The notes beneath the pieces are model-generated. The model was not told the origin of the DNA. It worked only from the letters and a program-made list of their open reading frames with translations, and did not search any database. A stretch of 64,000 nucleotides of DNA. Origin: Rivularia sp. PCC 7116 (GTDB lineage: Bacteria > Cyanobacteriota > Cyanobacteriia > Cyanobacteriales > Nostocaceae). Below are positions 38,192 to 46,735 of this stretch, one piece after another (position 1 is the first letter of the stretch; every line of letters starts with the position of its first letter). The translations under genes and the position numbers were made by a program. The stretch is from positions 4,526,001 through 4,590,000 of the forward strand of contig NC_019678.1 in the NCBI RefSeq assembly GCF_000316665.1, in the 5' to 3' direction.

Positions 38192-39004
38192 ATGAAACAT
38201 AAATTAAAATCAAACAATCTCTATCTATTAGCATTTCTTTGCTTGGGAACAATCGTTATAGTTGTTTTCGGAAGCCATTTTCAAAACTTGTATTACAATT
38301 TAGAAGATTTAGTCAGACAGTTAGAAGCTCCCTATCATAAATGGGTAGCAAATCAAAATTCAACTAGTCCTATTCTTCTAATTCCTATTGCTTTTATTGG
38401 CGGTTTAATTGCTAGCATTTCTCCTTGTATTTTATCTTTGCTTCCAGTTAATCTCAGCTATATCGGAACCCTAAATATAGAATCTCGAAAAGATGCATTT
38501 TTTAAAGCCAGCTTTTTCGTTTTAGGAGCAGTAAGTATATTCAGCTTGTTCGGATTATTTGCAGCTTTCGCTTCATCTGTAATGGTGGATTTTCGCGGAT
38601 ACATTAATGTTGTAGTTGGTGCAATTATTCTGCTGATGGGGTTGAGTTTTGCGGGAATATTTCATTTGCCTTTACCTAAAAAACAGGTACGCATACCCGT
38701 TCCAGGTCCCTTTGGTGCTGGTTTAACGTTTGCTCTAGTTACCTCTCCTTGTGCTTCTCCGGTGCTTTTCGCGGTACTCGCAACCGCTGCGGCTAGTGGT
38801 TCTCAAGTTCTGAGTACGGTAACGATGATAAGTTATGCTCTCGGATATACAGCGGTAATATTTTTTGCTAGCTTATTTACAGGATTAGTAAAGCAAAGAC
38901 AAGTATTGTTGACTAAATCCCAATGGATTATTCGTTTGGGAAGCGGTGCCTTGATTTTAGCAGGTGGCTTTTATTTGGTTACGGGCATTAAATGGTTTTT
39001 CTGA
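38192..39004 (+). CDS. ccdA: CcdA-type thiol-disulfide transmembrane reductase
   Basis: Carries reducing power from cytosolic thioredoxin across the membrane for cytochrome c biogenesis and disulfide repair. Six or seven membrane helices; the two redox cysteines Cys79 (SISPCILSLLP) and Cys187 (TSPCASPVLF) are in the conserved internal repeat. The protein has 270 residues, and the first 60 (one helix plus FQNLYYNLEDLVRQLEAPYHKW) extend ahead of the usual start. The gene follows a thioredoxin-type lipoprotein, its probable electron acceptor. The downstream sigma gene begins within or right after its stop, so the two are probably co-transcribed. Confidence 0.9.
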   Translation: MKHKLKSNNLYLLAFLCLGTIVIVVFGSHFQNLYYNLEDLVRQLEAPYHKWVANQNSTSPILLIPIAFIGGLIASISPCILSLLPVNLSYIGTLNIESRKDAFFKASFFVLGAVSIFSLFGLFAAFASSVMVDFRGYINVVVGAIILLMGLSFAGIFHLPLPKKQVRIPVPGPFGAGLTFALVTSPCASPVLFAVLATAAASGSQVLSTVTMISYALGYTAVIFFASLFTGLVKQRQVLLTKSQWIIRLGSGALILAGGFYLVTGIKWFF

Positions 39005-39005
39005 T

Positions 39006-39617
39006 ATGAATGTAGCAACACATACCAAAAAACCAAGTAGGTTGCAATCTGATTCGGATATGAGTTTATCAAACCAGACAGAAGCTGAATTATTCCAAGC
39101 ATTGCAAGCGGGAGATTTATCCGCATTAGGTGCTATTTATGACCGCTACGGCGAGGCTGTATACCGTCTGGCTCTACGAATATTAAAGGATAAAAGCGAA
39201 GCTGAGGACTTAACACAAGAAATTTTTTTGGCATTTTGGCGCAGTGCTAAATATGACCCCAATCGCGGAAAGATGATTGTTTATTTGCTGACAATGACTA
39301 GAAGTAGAGCAATTAATCGGTTGCATCAAAAGTCTACTCAACAGAAGCTTTTACAAAGGTGTCAGCGCAGTACTCCGACTCATAGTGAAAGTAATTTGAT
39401 GGAAAAGGTTTCTTTGGGAGAAGTTTCTCAAATCATCGGTAAAGCTTTAGAGGAAATACCAGAAAACCAGCAGCAAGTTCTAAAAATGGCTTACTACGAA
39501 GGATTGAGCCAATCAGAAATCACCGAAAAACTAAATATACCTTTGGGAACTGTAAAAACCCGTACCCGCCAAGGACTTTTGAAACTGAGAAAATTATTAA
39601 AGGATTTAGTAGATTAA
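39006..39617 (+). CDS. ECF sigma factor
   Basis: A group IV sigma factor with region 2 (FQALQAGDLSALGAIYDRYGEAVYRLALRILKDKSEAEDLTQEIFLAFWRS) and region 4 (ALEEIPENQQQVLKMAYYEGLSQSEITEKLNIPLGTVKTRTRQGLLKLRKLL) intact. The start may be ATG 39006 or ATG 39060 (MSLSNQTEAELF); the latter fits the family best. It begins within two bases of the ccdA stop and ends two bases before the next start codon. The following gene is an RskA-type anti-sigma, so this is a classic ECF/anti-sigma pair. Targets are unknown, but the neighbours suggest control of the redox cluster. Confidence 0.93.
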   Translation: MNVATHTKKPSRLQSDSDMSLSNQTEAELFQALQAGDLSALGAIYDRYGEAVYRLALRILKDKSEAEDLTQEIFLAFWRSAKYDPNRGKMIVYLLTMTRSRAINRLHQKSTQQKLLQRCQRSTPTHSESNLMEKVSLGEVSQIIGKALEEIPENQQQVLKMAYYEGLSQSEITEKLNIPLGTVKTRTRQGLLKLRKLLKDLVD

Positions 39618-39619
39618 TC

Positions 39620-40456
39620 ATGGAACCCCTCGAACTACCTTCAAACTGGGAAGCTTTGATAACAGGTTATGTTTTGAGCGATTTAACCCCAGAAGAAGCA
39701 GCATTAGTAAAACAGTATTTAGAAACTTATCCAGAATTAGCATGTGAAGTCGAAAGCTTGCAGGCAACTTTAGCACTGTTTCCCCTATCATTACCCGAAA
39801 CTAAACCATCTGAAGGATTGCGATCGCAAATTCTCGAAGCAGCCGAAAAGGATTTATTAACCACCGTAGAAACTAATACACAAACATCTCCCCCCCTCTC
39901 ACCCTCCCCCCCTCTCCCCCTCCCTTCCTCCAAACCCTGGCTAAAAATAGCCGGAATAGCAGCAGTAGGAATAATCGCGAGTTTGGGATTTTTTAATTAT
40001 CGATTGAACCAAAAACTTGCAAAAGTAGAAACCGACTTATCCAATTACCGCTTGCAAGCTGAATTATCCAAAACACAGCAAGAATTATCTCGCTATCAAG
40101 AAGCTTTATCCGTACTCAAACAACCTAATAACCGTTTACTAGCACTCAAAAGTATTACTCCCGATATTTCGTCTTCCGGTAGTTTAGTAATTGCACCCAA
40201 CTCTGAAGCTGCAATATTAACTTTGAAACAGCTACCCGATTTACCAGAAGATAAAGTGTATCGCTTATGGGCTTTTGTTGATGGGAAAAAAGTCAAATGT
40301 GCAAAATTCAATCCGGATTCTCAAGGTAAAGTTCTGCAAAAAATTCCTTTGAAACAATGGGGAAATACTACTGAAGTTTTTGTCACTGTCGAGCCAAAAG
40401 AAGGTTTTGATTTACCAGTAGGAGAAACAGTTATAAAAGGTTCTAGAGCGATTTGA
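39620..40456 (+). CDS. RskA-type anti-sigma factor, 278 aa
   Basis: Holds the adjacent ECF sigma inactive at the membrane. Residues 1-80 are the sigma-binding part (WEALITGYVLSDLTPEEAALVKQYLETYPELACEVESL); a Pro/Ser-rich linker (89-106) is followed by one membrane helix (LKIAGIAAVGIIASLGFF, about 108-125), a coiled coil (about 127-163) and a C-terminal extracytoplasmic anti-sigma-K domain (AILTLKQLPDLPEDKVYRLWAFVDG...TEVFVTVEPKEG). It has no zinc HxxxCxxC motif. The start is two bases after the sigma stop, so translation is coupled. The linker is encoded by C-rich repeat DNA (39890-39940), probably acquired. Confidence 0.9.
   Translation: MEPLELPSNWEALITGYVLSDLTPEEAALVKQYLETYPELACEVESLQATLALFPLSLPETKPSEGLRSQILEAAEKDLLTTVETNTQTSPPLSPSPPLPLPSSKPWLKIAGIAAVGIIASLGFFNYRLNQKLAKVETDLSNYRLQAELSKTQQELSRYQEALSVLKQPNNRLLALKSITPDISSSGSLVIAPNSEAAILTLKQLPDLPEDKVYRLWAFVDGKKVKCAKFNPDSQGKVLQKIPLKQWGNTTEVFVTVEPKEGFDLPVGETVIKGSRAI
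39887..39943 (+). repeat. C-rich low-complexity tract inside the anti-sigma gene
   Basis: Tandem CCCCCTCTC-like units with a run of seven C (39905-39911) encode the linker PPLSPSPPLPLPSS. Very similar CCCCCTCTCCCC tracts occur between genes near 7590 and 46760. Homopolymer runs can slip. Confidence 0.8.
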
Positions 40457-40515
40457 AGAAGGGAAAGAGAGAACAGAAATGAAGATATCATATTATTCAG
40501 CTTTGTTTTAACCCG

Positions 40516-40565
40516 ACTGGGATTGCAAATCCCAGTCTAATAGCACAAGTCCTATAAATAGGACT
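40516..40565. repeat. paired-hairpin repeat, family A copy 2 (inverted)
   Basis: ACTGGGATT/AATCCCAGT hairpin, linker CTAATAGCACA, then AGTCCTATAAATAGGACT. This is the reverse-oriented form of the copies at 9085-9134 and 40655-40704. Confidence 0.75.
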
Positions 40566-40654
40566 ATATAAACCTTTAAAAGTTTTTACATCTTTTGCAA
40601 GAAAACTGAAATATTTTAAATTTTGCAATACATTTTTTTATATTATATGTTTTT

Positions 40655-40704
40655 AGTCCTATTTATAGGACTTTCACTATTAGCCAGGGGTTTGGAACCC
40701 CTGG
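40655..40704. repeat. paired-hairpin repeat, family A copy 3
   Basis: AGTCCTATTTATAGGACT, linker TTCACTATTAG, then CCAGGGGTT/AACCCCTGG. Compared with copy 1 the GC-rich stem has changed at several positions with matching changes in the other arm. Confidence 0.75.
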
Positions 40705-40857
40705 GAAACAAAAGTAAAAACAAACAACTTCTTAATTCTATTCCTTATTCCCTATTCCCTATTCTCTATTATCTACTTCTGAAGTTAACTTTACTCTAAA
40801 TACAATCTAAGATAATATGCGGGGCAAAAGTAACTTTTATAAAAATTCCCCCCCGTA

Positions 40858-42270
40858 ATGAATAACTCTTCTCCACCAGCAACTTCTTCTTCTCATCAAG
40901 AAAAATTAGATTTCAAAACAAAAATAGCCTATGGTGCTGGAGAACTAGGAGGAGCGATTCCGAACAATATCTTAGTATTCTTCGTACTTTATTTTTTTAC
41001 TAATGTTGCCGGATTGAATGCAAGTTTGGCTGGTAGTTTAATATTAGTTGGTAAAGCTTGGGATTCAATTAATGACCCTTTAATTGGTTGGTTAAGCGAT
41101 AAAACTCGTTCTCGTTTGGGTAGACGGTATCCTTGGATGCTGATTGGTGCAATTCCTCTTGTAATATCTTTTTGCTTACTTTGGTTTACTCCACCAATAG
41201 CAAATCAATGGCTAAAATTTGCTTATTACAATCTTATTTTTATAATTTATTATGCAGCTGTTAGTTCCGTATGGATTCCTTACTCTACATTAGGAGCGGA
41301 ATTAACTACAACTTACAACGAACGCACCAATGTGACTGGTTTTAGGTCGGCTTTTGCGATTGGTGGTAGTATATTTGCTTTAATTTTAGCTCAAATAATT
41401 TTAGATATTTTTGAAGCACCCCAAAGCTATTTTTACATGGCTGGTATTGCTAGCTTAATATCATTTTTAGCAGTTTATTTGTGCGTTTGGGGAACTTATA
41501 AACGCTATAAAATCATTCAAAATCAACGAGAACAAATTAAGCACGAACCATCAGAACCACTTTTACAACAAATCAAAATAGTTTTAAGCAACAAACCATT
41601 TCTTTGCGTAGTTGGAATTTATCTTTGTTCTTGGTTGGGAACCCAAGTAACGGCAGCAGTTTTACCTTACTTCGTCGTAGACTGGATGCAATTACCAAAA
41701 ACTCATTTTACTCAAATGGCTTTAACAATCCAAGGAACAGCATTAATTTTAATGCCTTTCTGGAGCATCATGGGACAAAAAATTGGTAAAAAAGCTATTT
41801 ACTGTATGGGTATACCAGGAACAATCATTGCTCAAGCAGGATTTTTCTTTCTGCAACCGGGACAAACCACATTAATGTACATCTTGTCAGTTATGGCAGG
41901 AATTGGTATTTCAGTTGCTTATATTACACCTTATGCAATGTTACCGGATGTAGTCGATTTAGATGAATTAAATACCGGACAACGTAGAGAAGGAATTTTT
42001 TACGGATTTGTTGTACAAACGCAAAAACTTTGTGTTGCAGCAGCGATATTTTTAGTAGGTAAAATATTAGATTGGTCGGGATTAATATCCTCAGTAGCCA
42101 CTGAAGCACCACCAGTACAGCCAGAATCAGCATTATGGGCAATTCGCTTAATCATTGGTCCCATACCAACTTTAATTTTAATTATCGGTTTGGTTATAGC
42201 TTACTTTTACCCAATTACTCAATCTAAGCATGAGGAAATTGTTTTAAAACTAAAAGAAAGAAGAAAATAG
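40858..42270 (+). CDS. GPH-family sugar:cation symporter (MFS)
   Basis: A 470-residue, twelve-helix permease of the glycoside-pentoside-hexuronide group (MelB-like), which imports glycosides with sodium or protons. The family start is clear: KIAYGAGELGGAIPNNILVFFVLYFFTNVAGLNASLAGSLI, and the loop after helix 2, VGKAWDSINDPLIGWLSDKTRSRLGRRYPWMLIG, has the cation-binding Asp and the RxGRR signature. Helix 7 onwards begins ICLCSW-like VGIYLCSWLGTQVTAA. The substrate is unknown. It lies between the anti-sigma and a GNAT gene and may not be part of either unit. A GGTAATT heptamer array starts right after the stop codon. Confidence 0.9.
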   Translation: MNNSSPPATSSSHQEKLDFKTKIAYGAGELGGAIPNNILVFFVLYFFTNVAGLNASLAGSLILVGKAWDSINDPLIGWLSDKTRSRLGRRYPWMLIGAIPLVISFCLLWFTPPIANQWLKFAYYNLIFIIYYAAVSSVWIPYSTLGAELTTTYNERTNVTGFRSAFAIGGSIFALILAQIILDIFEAPQSYFYMAGIASLISFLAVYLCVWGTYKRYKIIQNQREQIKHEPSEPLLQQIKIVLSNKPFLCVVGIYLCSWLGTQVTAAVLPYFVVDWMQLPKTHFTQMALTIQGTALILMPFWSIMGQKIGKKAIYCMGIPGTIIAQAGFFFLQPGQTTLMYILSVMAGIGISVAYITPYAMLPDVVDLDELNTGQRREGIFYGFVVQTQKLCVAAAIFLVGKILDWSGLISSVATEAPPVQPESALWAIRLIIGPIPTLILIIGLVIAYFYPITQSKHEEIVLKLKERRK

Positions 42271-42300
42271 GTAATTGGTAATTGGTAATTGAGAATGGGG
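42266..42300. repeat. STRR array after the symporter gene
   Basis: Four GGTAATT units beginning at the stop codon region, part of the same family as those at 10585 and 32381. Confidence 0.7.
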
Positions 42301-42329
42301 AATATTAATAGTAATAGTTATAGTTATTT

Positions 42330-42354
42330 CCCCTCTCCTTATTAAGGAGAGGGG
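42330..42354. repeat. perfect palindrome upstream of the GNAT gene
   Basis: Twelve-base arms CCCCTCTCCTTA and TAAGGAGAGGGG with one central base. The flanking GTCCGGAGGACGGGGTGAGG is typical of a dispersed cyanobacterial repeat. It could end the symporter transcript. Confidence 0.6.
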
Positions 42355-42429
42355 TGTCCGGAGGACGGGGTGAGGTTTGCGACATGTACCTCAATCAACC
42401 GAGAATCCATATATTCAATAATGAAATAA

Positions 42430-42909
42430 ATGTCTTACCTTTTCTCACCAATGAACGAAAAAAGCGCCAGAATCATTTTAAACTGGCGCTATGATGAATC
42501 ATTACATTTTTATAATTATAATCCTTCTGAAATTGAAGAAACCGTACAAGAGTTTTTGAACCCTAAAAATGCGTACTACAGTATTTTCAATAATCGTAAT
42601 GAATTAATTGCTTATTGTTGCTTTGGTACAGATGCAAGAGTTAAAGGTGGAAATTACGATACTGAAGCTTTAGATGTTGGATTTGGTATACGTCCAAATT
42701 TGAGCAAACGAGGAATCACATTTCGGATAATAAATGCTGTATATAATTTTGCGAAAAGTCATTTTTTAACAACTTTATTTCGCGTGACGGTGGCTGAATT
42801 TAACCAGCAAGCAATAAGAATATATAAAAAAGCTGGTTTTAAACAAGTTCAGAAATTTAAACGAAAGCAAGATGGTATGGATTTCTTGGTTTTTACTTTG
42901 GAAGCTTAG
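42430..42909 (+). CDS. GNAT-family N-acetyltransferase, 159 aa
   Basis: An acetyltransferase of the RimJ/RimL-like layout. The beginning (MNEKSARIILNWRYDESLHFYNYNPSEIEETVQEFL) is the family's substrate-side helix pair. The acetyl-CoA region is ALDVGFGIRPNLSKRGITFRIINAVYNFAKSHF, where the usual R-G-x-G loop reads KRGITF, so the second glycine is replaced. The end (FRVTVAEFNQQAIRIYKKAGFKQVQKFKRKQDGMDFLVFTLE) is typical motif B. Substrate unknown. It is a single-gene unit preceded by a dispersed palindrome. Confidence 0.87.
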   Translation: MSYLFSPMNEKSARIILNWRYDESLHFYNYNPSEIEETVQEFLNPKNAYYSIFNNRNELIAYCCFGTDARVKGGNYDTEALDVGFGIRPNLSKRGITFRIINAVYNFAKSHFLTTLFRVTVAEFNQQAIRIYKKAGFKQVQKFKRKQDGMDFLVFTLEA

Positions 42910-42984
42910 TAATTTTAGATACTGAAAAACCCAGTTTTTATGAAAAACCGGATTTCTAAATCTTTCATTTTGCTATCAATACTT

Positions 42985-43716
42985 TTATTTATCTTCCGCA
43001 TCCAAAACTTTATAATCACTCAACTTAAACAAAGTAGCAGCCCAACGTTCGTTTGGATAAATTTCTTTCACATCTCCACTAAAACGAATCATTAAACCAT
43101 CTTTTTTTAATTCATCGGGAAAATTACAAGGAGCAAATCGACTGCGATTCTCTTCACTCACAATAATATAAAGCCTATCGTGAATTCTTCTTACTTTACC
43201 AACTTTATTTTCAACAGTATCTACAGTTTTTCTACTATCAAAAGCACATTTAGAATCTTTTTTAACTTTTTTACCAATCAATCCCAATTCCCTTAACTCT
43301 TCCCTAGTTTTAGTATCCCAAGAGCGTACCGATCCAAAAGCACCATCATAAACTGCATTCCAAGGTTGCTTGCCTCGATTCTCTGCAAAAAATATAAAAT
43401 TACCTCCCGGTTTCTGAATAAAATTATCGCAGGAAGTTTGATTAAATCCTTTAAGATTTACAAGTTTCGGTCCAGCGCCTTTTAAATATCGTTTAACGTA
43501 AATTACAATAGTATCCCCTTTGACTCTTCTTACAACTCCTTGAAAAACAATAGGGGTTTTGTTTACTCTTTGAGCAATAGTTGCTGGTTTACTTCCAGGT
43601 GCTGGAGAACAAGCATAAGCTGGTTGTATGGGATTTAAATTTAAAGAAATAGAAATTGGTAAACTTAATCCGATAATTCCTAATAAATATAGAGAAGCAG
43701 ATTTTAATCTAAGCAT
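42985..43716 (-). CDS. secreted protein with TIMP/NTR-like N-terminal pattern
   Basis: From the ATG at 43716 the protein has 243 residues; an upstream TTG frame extension is not favoured. A signal peptide (MLRLKSASLYLLGIIGLSLPISISLNLNPIQPAYA) is followed by CSPAPGSKPATIAQRVNKTPIVFQGVVRRVKGDTIVIYVKRYLKGAGPKLVNLKGFNQTSCDNF, which resembles the CxP start and beta-barrel pattern of TIMP/netrin-like OB-folds. The second half is charged, with two more cysteines. Function unknown. It is exported and probably periplasmic or external. The assignment of the fold is inference. The gene faces the GNAT gene. Confidence 0.65.
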   Translation of the reverse strand: MLRLKSASLYLLGIIGLSLPISISLNLNPIQPAYACSPAPGSKPATIAQRVNKTPIVFQGVVRRVKGDTIVIYVKRYLKGAGPKLVNLKGFNQTSCDNFIQKPGGNFIFFAENRGKQPWNAVYDGAFGSVRSWDTKTREELRELGLIGKKVKKDSKCAFDSRKTVDTVENKVGKVRRIHDRLYIIVSEENRSRFAPCNFPDELKKDGLMIRFSGDVKEIYPNERWAATLFKLSDYKVLDAEDK

Positions 43717-43992
43717 ATCAGCTAACCTGAAAGAACAAAAAATATTTAACAACTTTAGTTTGAACCTACAAGGTTACATTATTTATACGTAAATTAACAG
43801 ACTATATTATTCTTGATTTTAAAAGTTTTCTTGTGGCAATTCTATATTGTAATAACTTGAATTACTGATAAACCCTATTTTTTTCTCAAATTCAATTTTT
43901 TGCTTCAATGAATAATTTAGAAAAAATATCACCCTACATATACTAAATATAAATATAGTGAGTATTTATGCTTTTGCCTGATTCATAATTAA

Positions 43993-45087
43993 CTAGATGC
44001 ATGGTAGCTTTACTTGTACAGTTGTTTTATCACCTGGGTTACTTTGAATATTCAGGCTACCTTGATGTAATTCAGCTAAACGCTTGACGATGCTTAAACC
44101 CAATCCAGAACCTTGTTGTTCATAAACACGGCGATTGAATTGTCTATAGGCTCCTAAATTTCTAATTTCTGAAGCACTCATACCTCTACCATAATTACTA
44201 AAAGATAGAATTAGATAATTATTCTCAATCGCACTGCTTACAGAAATACTTGTATTAGATTCAGAAAATTTAAAACAGTTATCAATCAGTTCTTCAATAA
44301 TTGTATAAAGTCTATTTACTGCTATTTTAACTTTACAGGTCGAATTAAAAAATATTTTTAAATCCTTTTCTCGCTCAACTTTGCTAGCTCTTTTCTTAAT
44401 CAATGAAATTAATGAATCGATGGGAAAATAAGTATTTTGAGATTGTATTAATTTTATTTGTTCGGGGTCTGTTGCTATAGACTCAAGCTTTGCATATAAT
44501 AAGAACCTTTGAGTAAAATCTAAGAGACGATGACCCGATTTATAAATACCTTCTGCCATTTCATAAATTTCTTGCTTTTCTAGAGTTTCATTTTCGTTTA
44601 TAAGTATCTGTGAAAAACCTAAGATTCCATTTAACGGTGTTCGCATCTCATGGGGTAGTGCAAGGGTAATATTCTGTCGTAATTCGTGCAACTCGTGTTG
44701 AGATTTTTTCTGGAGGGTAAATTGTTTTTCTAATCTACACTTAATAGTTTCTAATAATTCATCTTTTGTAAAAGGCTTTGTTAGATAATCATCAGCACCC
44801 AATCTCATCCCTTGACGAAAATCCTTTTTATCCGATTTCCCACTTAAAAAAACAAAAGGTATTGTGGAAGTAACAATATTTTGCCGCAATTTACTTAATA
44901 AACTATAGCCATCTAATTCTGGCATATTCACATCACAAATGATTAAATCTGGGATTTCTTGATTTGCTAGTTCCAATCCAATCAGACCATCTTTTGCTGC
45001 GATTGTATCAAAGTTTTCGGCATCCAATAAGTCTAAAAGATTTTCTCTCAAATTAATATCGTCTTCCACGACCAAAATCTTGTTCAT
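43993..45087 (-). CDS. hybrid response regulator - histidine kinase
   Basis: A cytosolic signalling protein of 364 residues. It starts with a receiver domain (residues 1-120) with phospho-acceptor Asp52 (LIICDVNMPELDG) and Lys104 (TKPF), then a HisKA dimerisation helix with His146 (LPHEMRTPLNGILGFSQIL) and an HATPase domain with N box (EELIDNCFKFSESN), G1 (YGRGMSASE) and G2 (GSGLGLSIVKRL). Receiver first and kinase second is common in cyanobacteria, where a separate sensor kinase feeds the receiver. No membrane segment or sensor domain is present. No partner kinase is adjacent. Confidence 0.94.
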   Translation of the reverse strand: MNKILVVEDDINLRENLLDLLDAENFDTIAAKDGLIGLELANQEIPDLIICDVNMPELDGYSLLSKLRQNIVTSTIPFVFLSGKSDKKDFRQGMRLGADDYLTKPFTKDELLETIKCRLEKQFTLQKKSQHELHELRQNITLALPHEMRTPLNGILGFSQILINENETLEKQEIYEMAEGIYKSGHRLLDFTQRFLLYAKLESIATDPEQIKLIQSQNTYFPIDSLISLIKKRASKVEREKDLKIFFNSTCKVKIAVNRLYTIIEELIDNCFKFSESNTSISVSSAIENNYLILSFSNYGRGMSASEIRNLGAYRQFNRRVYEQQGSGLGLSIVKRLAELHQGSLNIQSNPGDKTTVQVKLPCI

Positions 45088-45486
45088 TTTTAGTTAGATT
45101 ATTAACTCAAACGATACAATTTTAATGTTGACGATAAAGAAATAGAATTAGGGAATACTCTTATTTTTTATGTAAGTTTGGTATGAACTAGCAAGCCTAA
45201 ATATAAAGTAAAAATCGAATAATAATTTTGATTATCTTGTATCAAGATATTACTGTTGTCCTTAACTACTTATTTAAATAAGCTATGTTGACCATAAGTA
45301 CTTAGTAATAAAGTAATATTTGATACTAGACGATGCCGGTTAATGCTCATCCATAAGCATTTATAGATATTGATGTATAAGAAAGATGCAGGCACGACTT
45401 ACTATCAGAGCTAAATAGGGAAAAATAAAAATGCTACAGCTATTCGATAAACTCATTAATAATGTGTTTATTCTCGAATATTTAAT
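45088..45486. other. gene-free divergent intergenic region
   Basis: Some 400 AT-rich bases between the hybrid kinase and methyltransferase starts, which face away from each other. No clear repeat or ORF. It must contain both promoters. Confidence 0.4.
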
Positions 45487-46668
45487 ATGTCCGATTTAGA
45501 ATCCGTTAGTAAAACCGTCGCGAATCTCTACAATACTTATCCCTTTCCCCCAGAACCTTTACTTGACGAACCGCCACCAGGTTACAATTGGCGCTGGAAT
45601 TGGTTGGCTGCTTATAATTTTTGTACGGGAAGAAAACCGCAAAAACAAAATATTCGTATTCTTGATGCTGGTTGTGGTACTGGTGTCGGAACGGAATATT
45701 TAGTTCATTTAAATCCGCAAGCAACAGTCGTAGGTATTGATTTGAGCGAAGGAGCGCTAAATGTTGCTAAAGAAAGATGTCAGCGCTCCGGTGCAAATCG
45801 GGCTGAATTTCATCATCTGAGCTTATTCGACGTTGAAAAAATACCTGGCGAATTCGATTTGATTAACTGTGTGGGGGTTTTGCATCATACATCAGAACCA
45901 ATTCGCGGTATTCAAGCTTTAGCAAAAAAATTAGCACCTGGTGGTTTGATGCATATTTTTGTATATGCTGAATTGGGGCGCTTTGAAGTTCGTTTAATGC
46001 AGCAGGCTATTTCCTTACTTCAAGGTAATAAACGTGGCGATTATCGCGATGGTGTCAGCGTCGGAAGAAAAATTTTCGATTCTCTGCCAGAAAACAATCG
46101 CATAGTCAAACGAGAAAAAGAAAGATGGGCTTTAGAAAATCAACGCGATGAAAATTTCGCCGATATGTACGTTCATCCCCAAGAAATTGATTACAATATC
46201 GAAACTTTGTTTGAGTTGATTGATGCTTCCGGCTTAGATTTTGTCGGTTTTTCTAATCCCAACTACTGGAATTTAGAAAGACTTTTAGGAAAAGCACCAG
46301 AATTAATTCAAAGAGCAGAACAATTAGGGGAACGCGAACGTTTCAGACTGATAGAATTATTAGATCCAGATATTAGCCACTACGAATTTTTTCTTAGTCG
46401 CCCACCTTTAGAAAAAGCCAGTTGGGCTGATGAAAATGTAATATTAGCAGCAATCCCAGAATTAAACCCTTGCATAGATGGATTTCCCGCATCAAGCATA
46501 TTTAATTACGACTATCAGCTAATCAGATTGTCAGAAACCGAGATTGAATTTATGCAAGCTTGCAACGGAAAATCAACGGTAAGAGAAATTTTGAATCACG
46601 TTCAACTGGACTTAGAAAAAATCAAAGAACTTCAGAAACAACAATTAATAATGCTCAGTGAGCAGTGA
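45487..46668 (+). CDS. class I SAM-dependent methyltransferase, 393 aa
   Basis: A soluble methyltransferase. The SAM-binding motif I is ILDAGCGTGVGTEYL (about residues 59-73), followed by the acidic VVGIDLSEGAL and the motif IV-V region FDLINCVGVLHHTSEPIRGIQALAKKLAPGGLMHIFVYAE. The N-terminus YNTYPFPPEPLLDEPPPGYNWRWNW is distinctive. The C-terminal 150 residues are a helical extension with a PqqD-like end (CNGKSTVREILNHV). The substrate is unknown. The final codons (AGT GAG CAG TGA) are the first units of a GTGAGCA array, so the natural C-terminus was probably replaced or set by the repeat. Confidence 0.88.
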   Translation: MSDLESVSKTVANLYNTYPFPPEPLLDEPPPGYNWRWNWLAAYNFCTGRKPQKQNIRILDAGCGTGVGTEYLVHLNPQATVVGIDLSEGALNVAKERCQRSGANRAEFHHLSLFDVEKIPGEFDLINCVGVLHHTSEPIRGIQALAKKLAPGGLMHIFVYAELGRFEVRLMQQAISLLQGNKRGDYRDGVSVGRKIFDSLPENNRIVKREKERWALENQRDENFADMYVHPQEIDYNIETLFELIDASGLDFVGFSNPNYWNLERLLGKAPELIQRAEQLGERERFRLIELLDPDISHYEFFLSRPPLEKASWADENVILAAIPELNPCIDGFPASSIFNYDYQLIRLSETEIEFMQACNGKSTVREILNHVQLDLEKIKELQKQQLIMLSEQ

Positions 46669-46735
46669 GCAGTGAGCAGTGAGCAGCGAGCAGTGAGCAG
46701 TGAGCAGTGAGCAGTGAGCAGTGAGTGGCGAGTTA
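46655..46735. repeat. STRR array, GTGAGCA heptamer, overlapping a stop codon
   Basis: Ten or so tandem GTGAGCA units, one changed to GCGAGCA, starting inside the last codons of the methyltransferase gene. The TGA stop is within a unit. Confidence 0.88.

Larger units (their letters stand above)
40457..40857. other. spacer with two inverted paired-hairpin repeats
   Basis: About 400 bases between the anti-sigma and the GPH symporter. Two family A paired hairpins (40516-40565 and 40655-40704) face each other, then an ATTCCCT heptamer array (40738-40770). Confidence 0.65.

Noticed and set aside
46655-46735. Possible CRISPR array
   Set aside because: The units are seven bases long and uninterrupted, with no spacers; it is an STRR. 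The same holds for all other heptamer arrays here.
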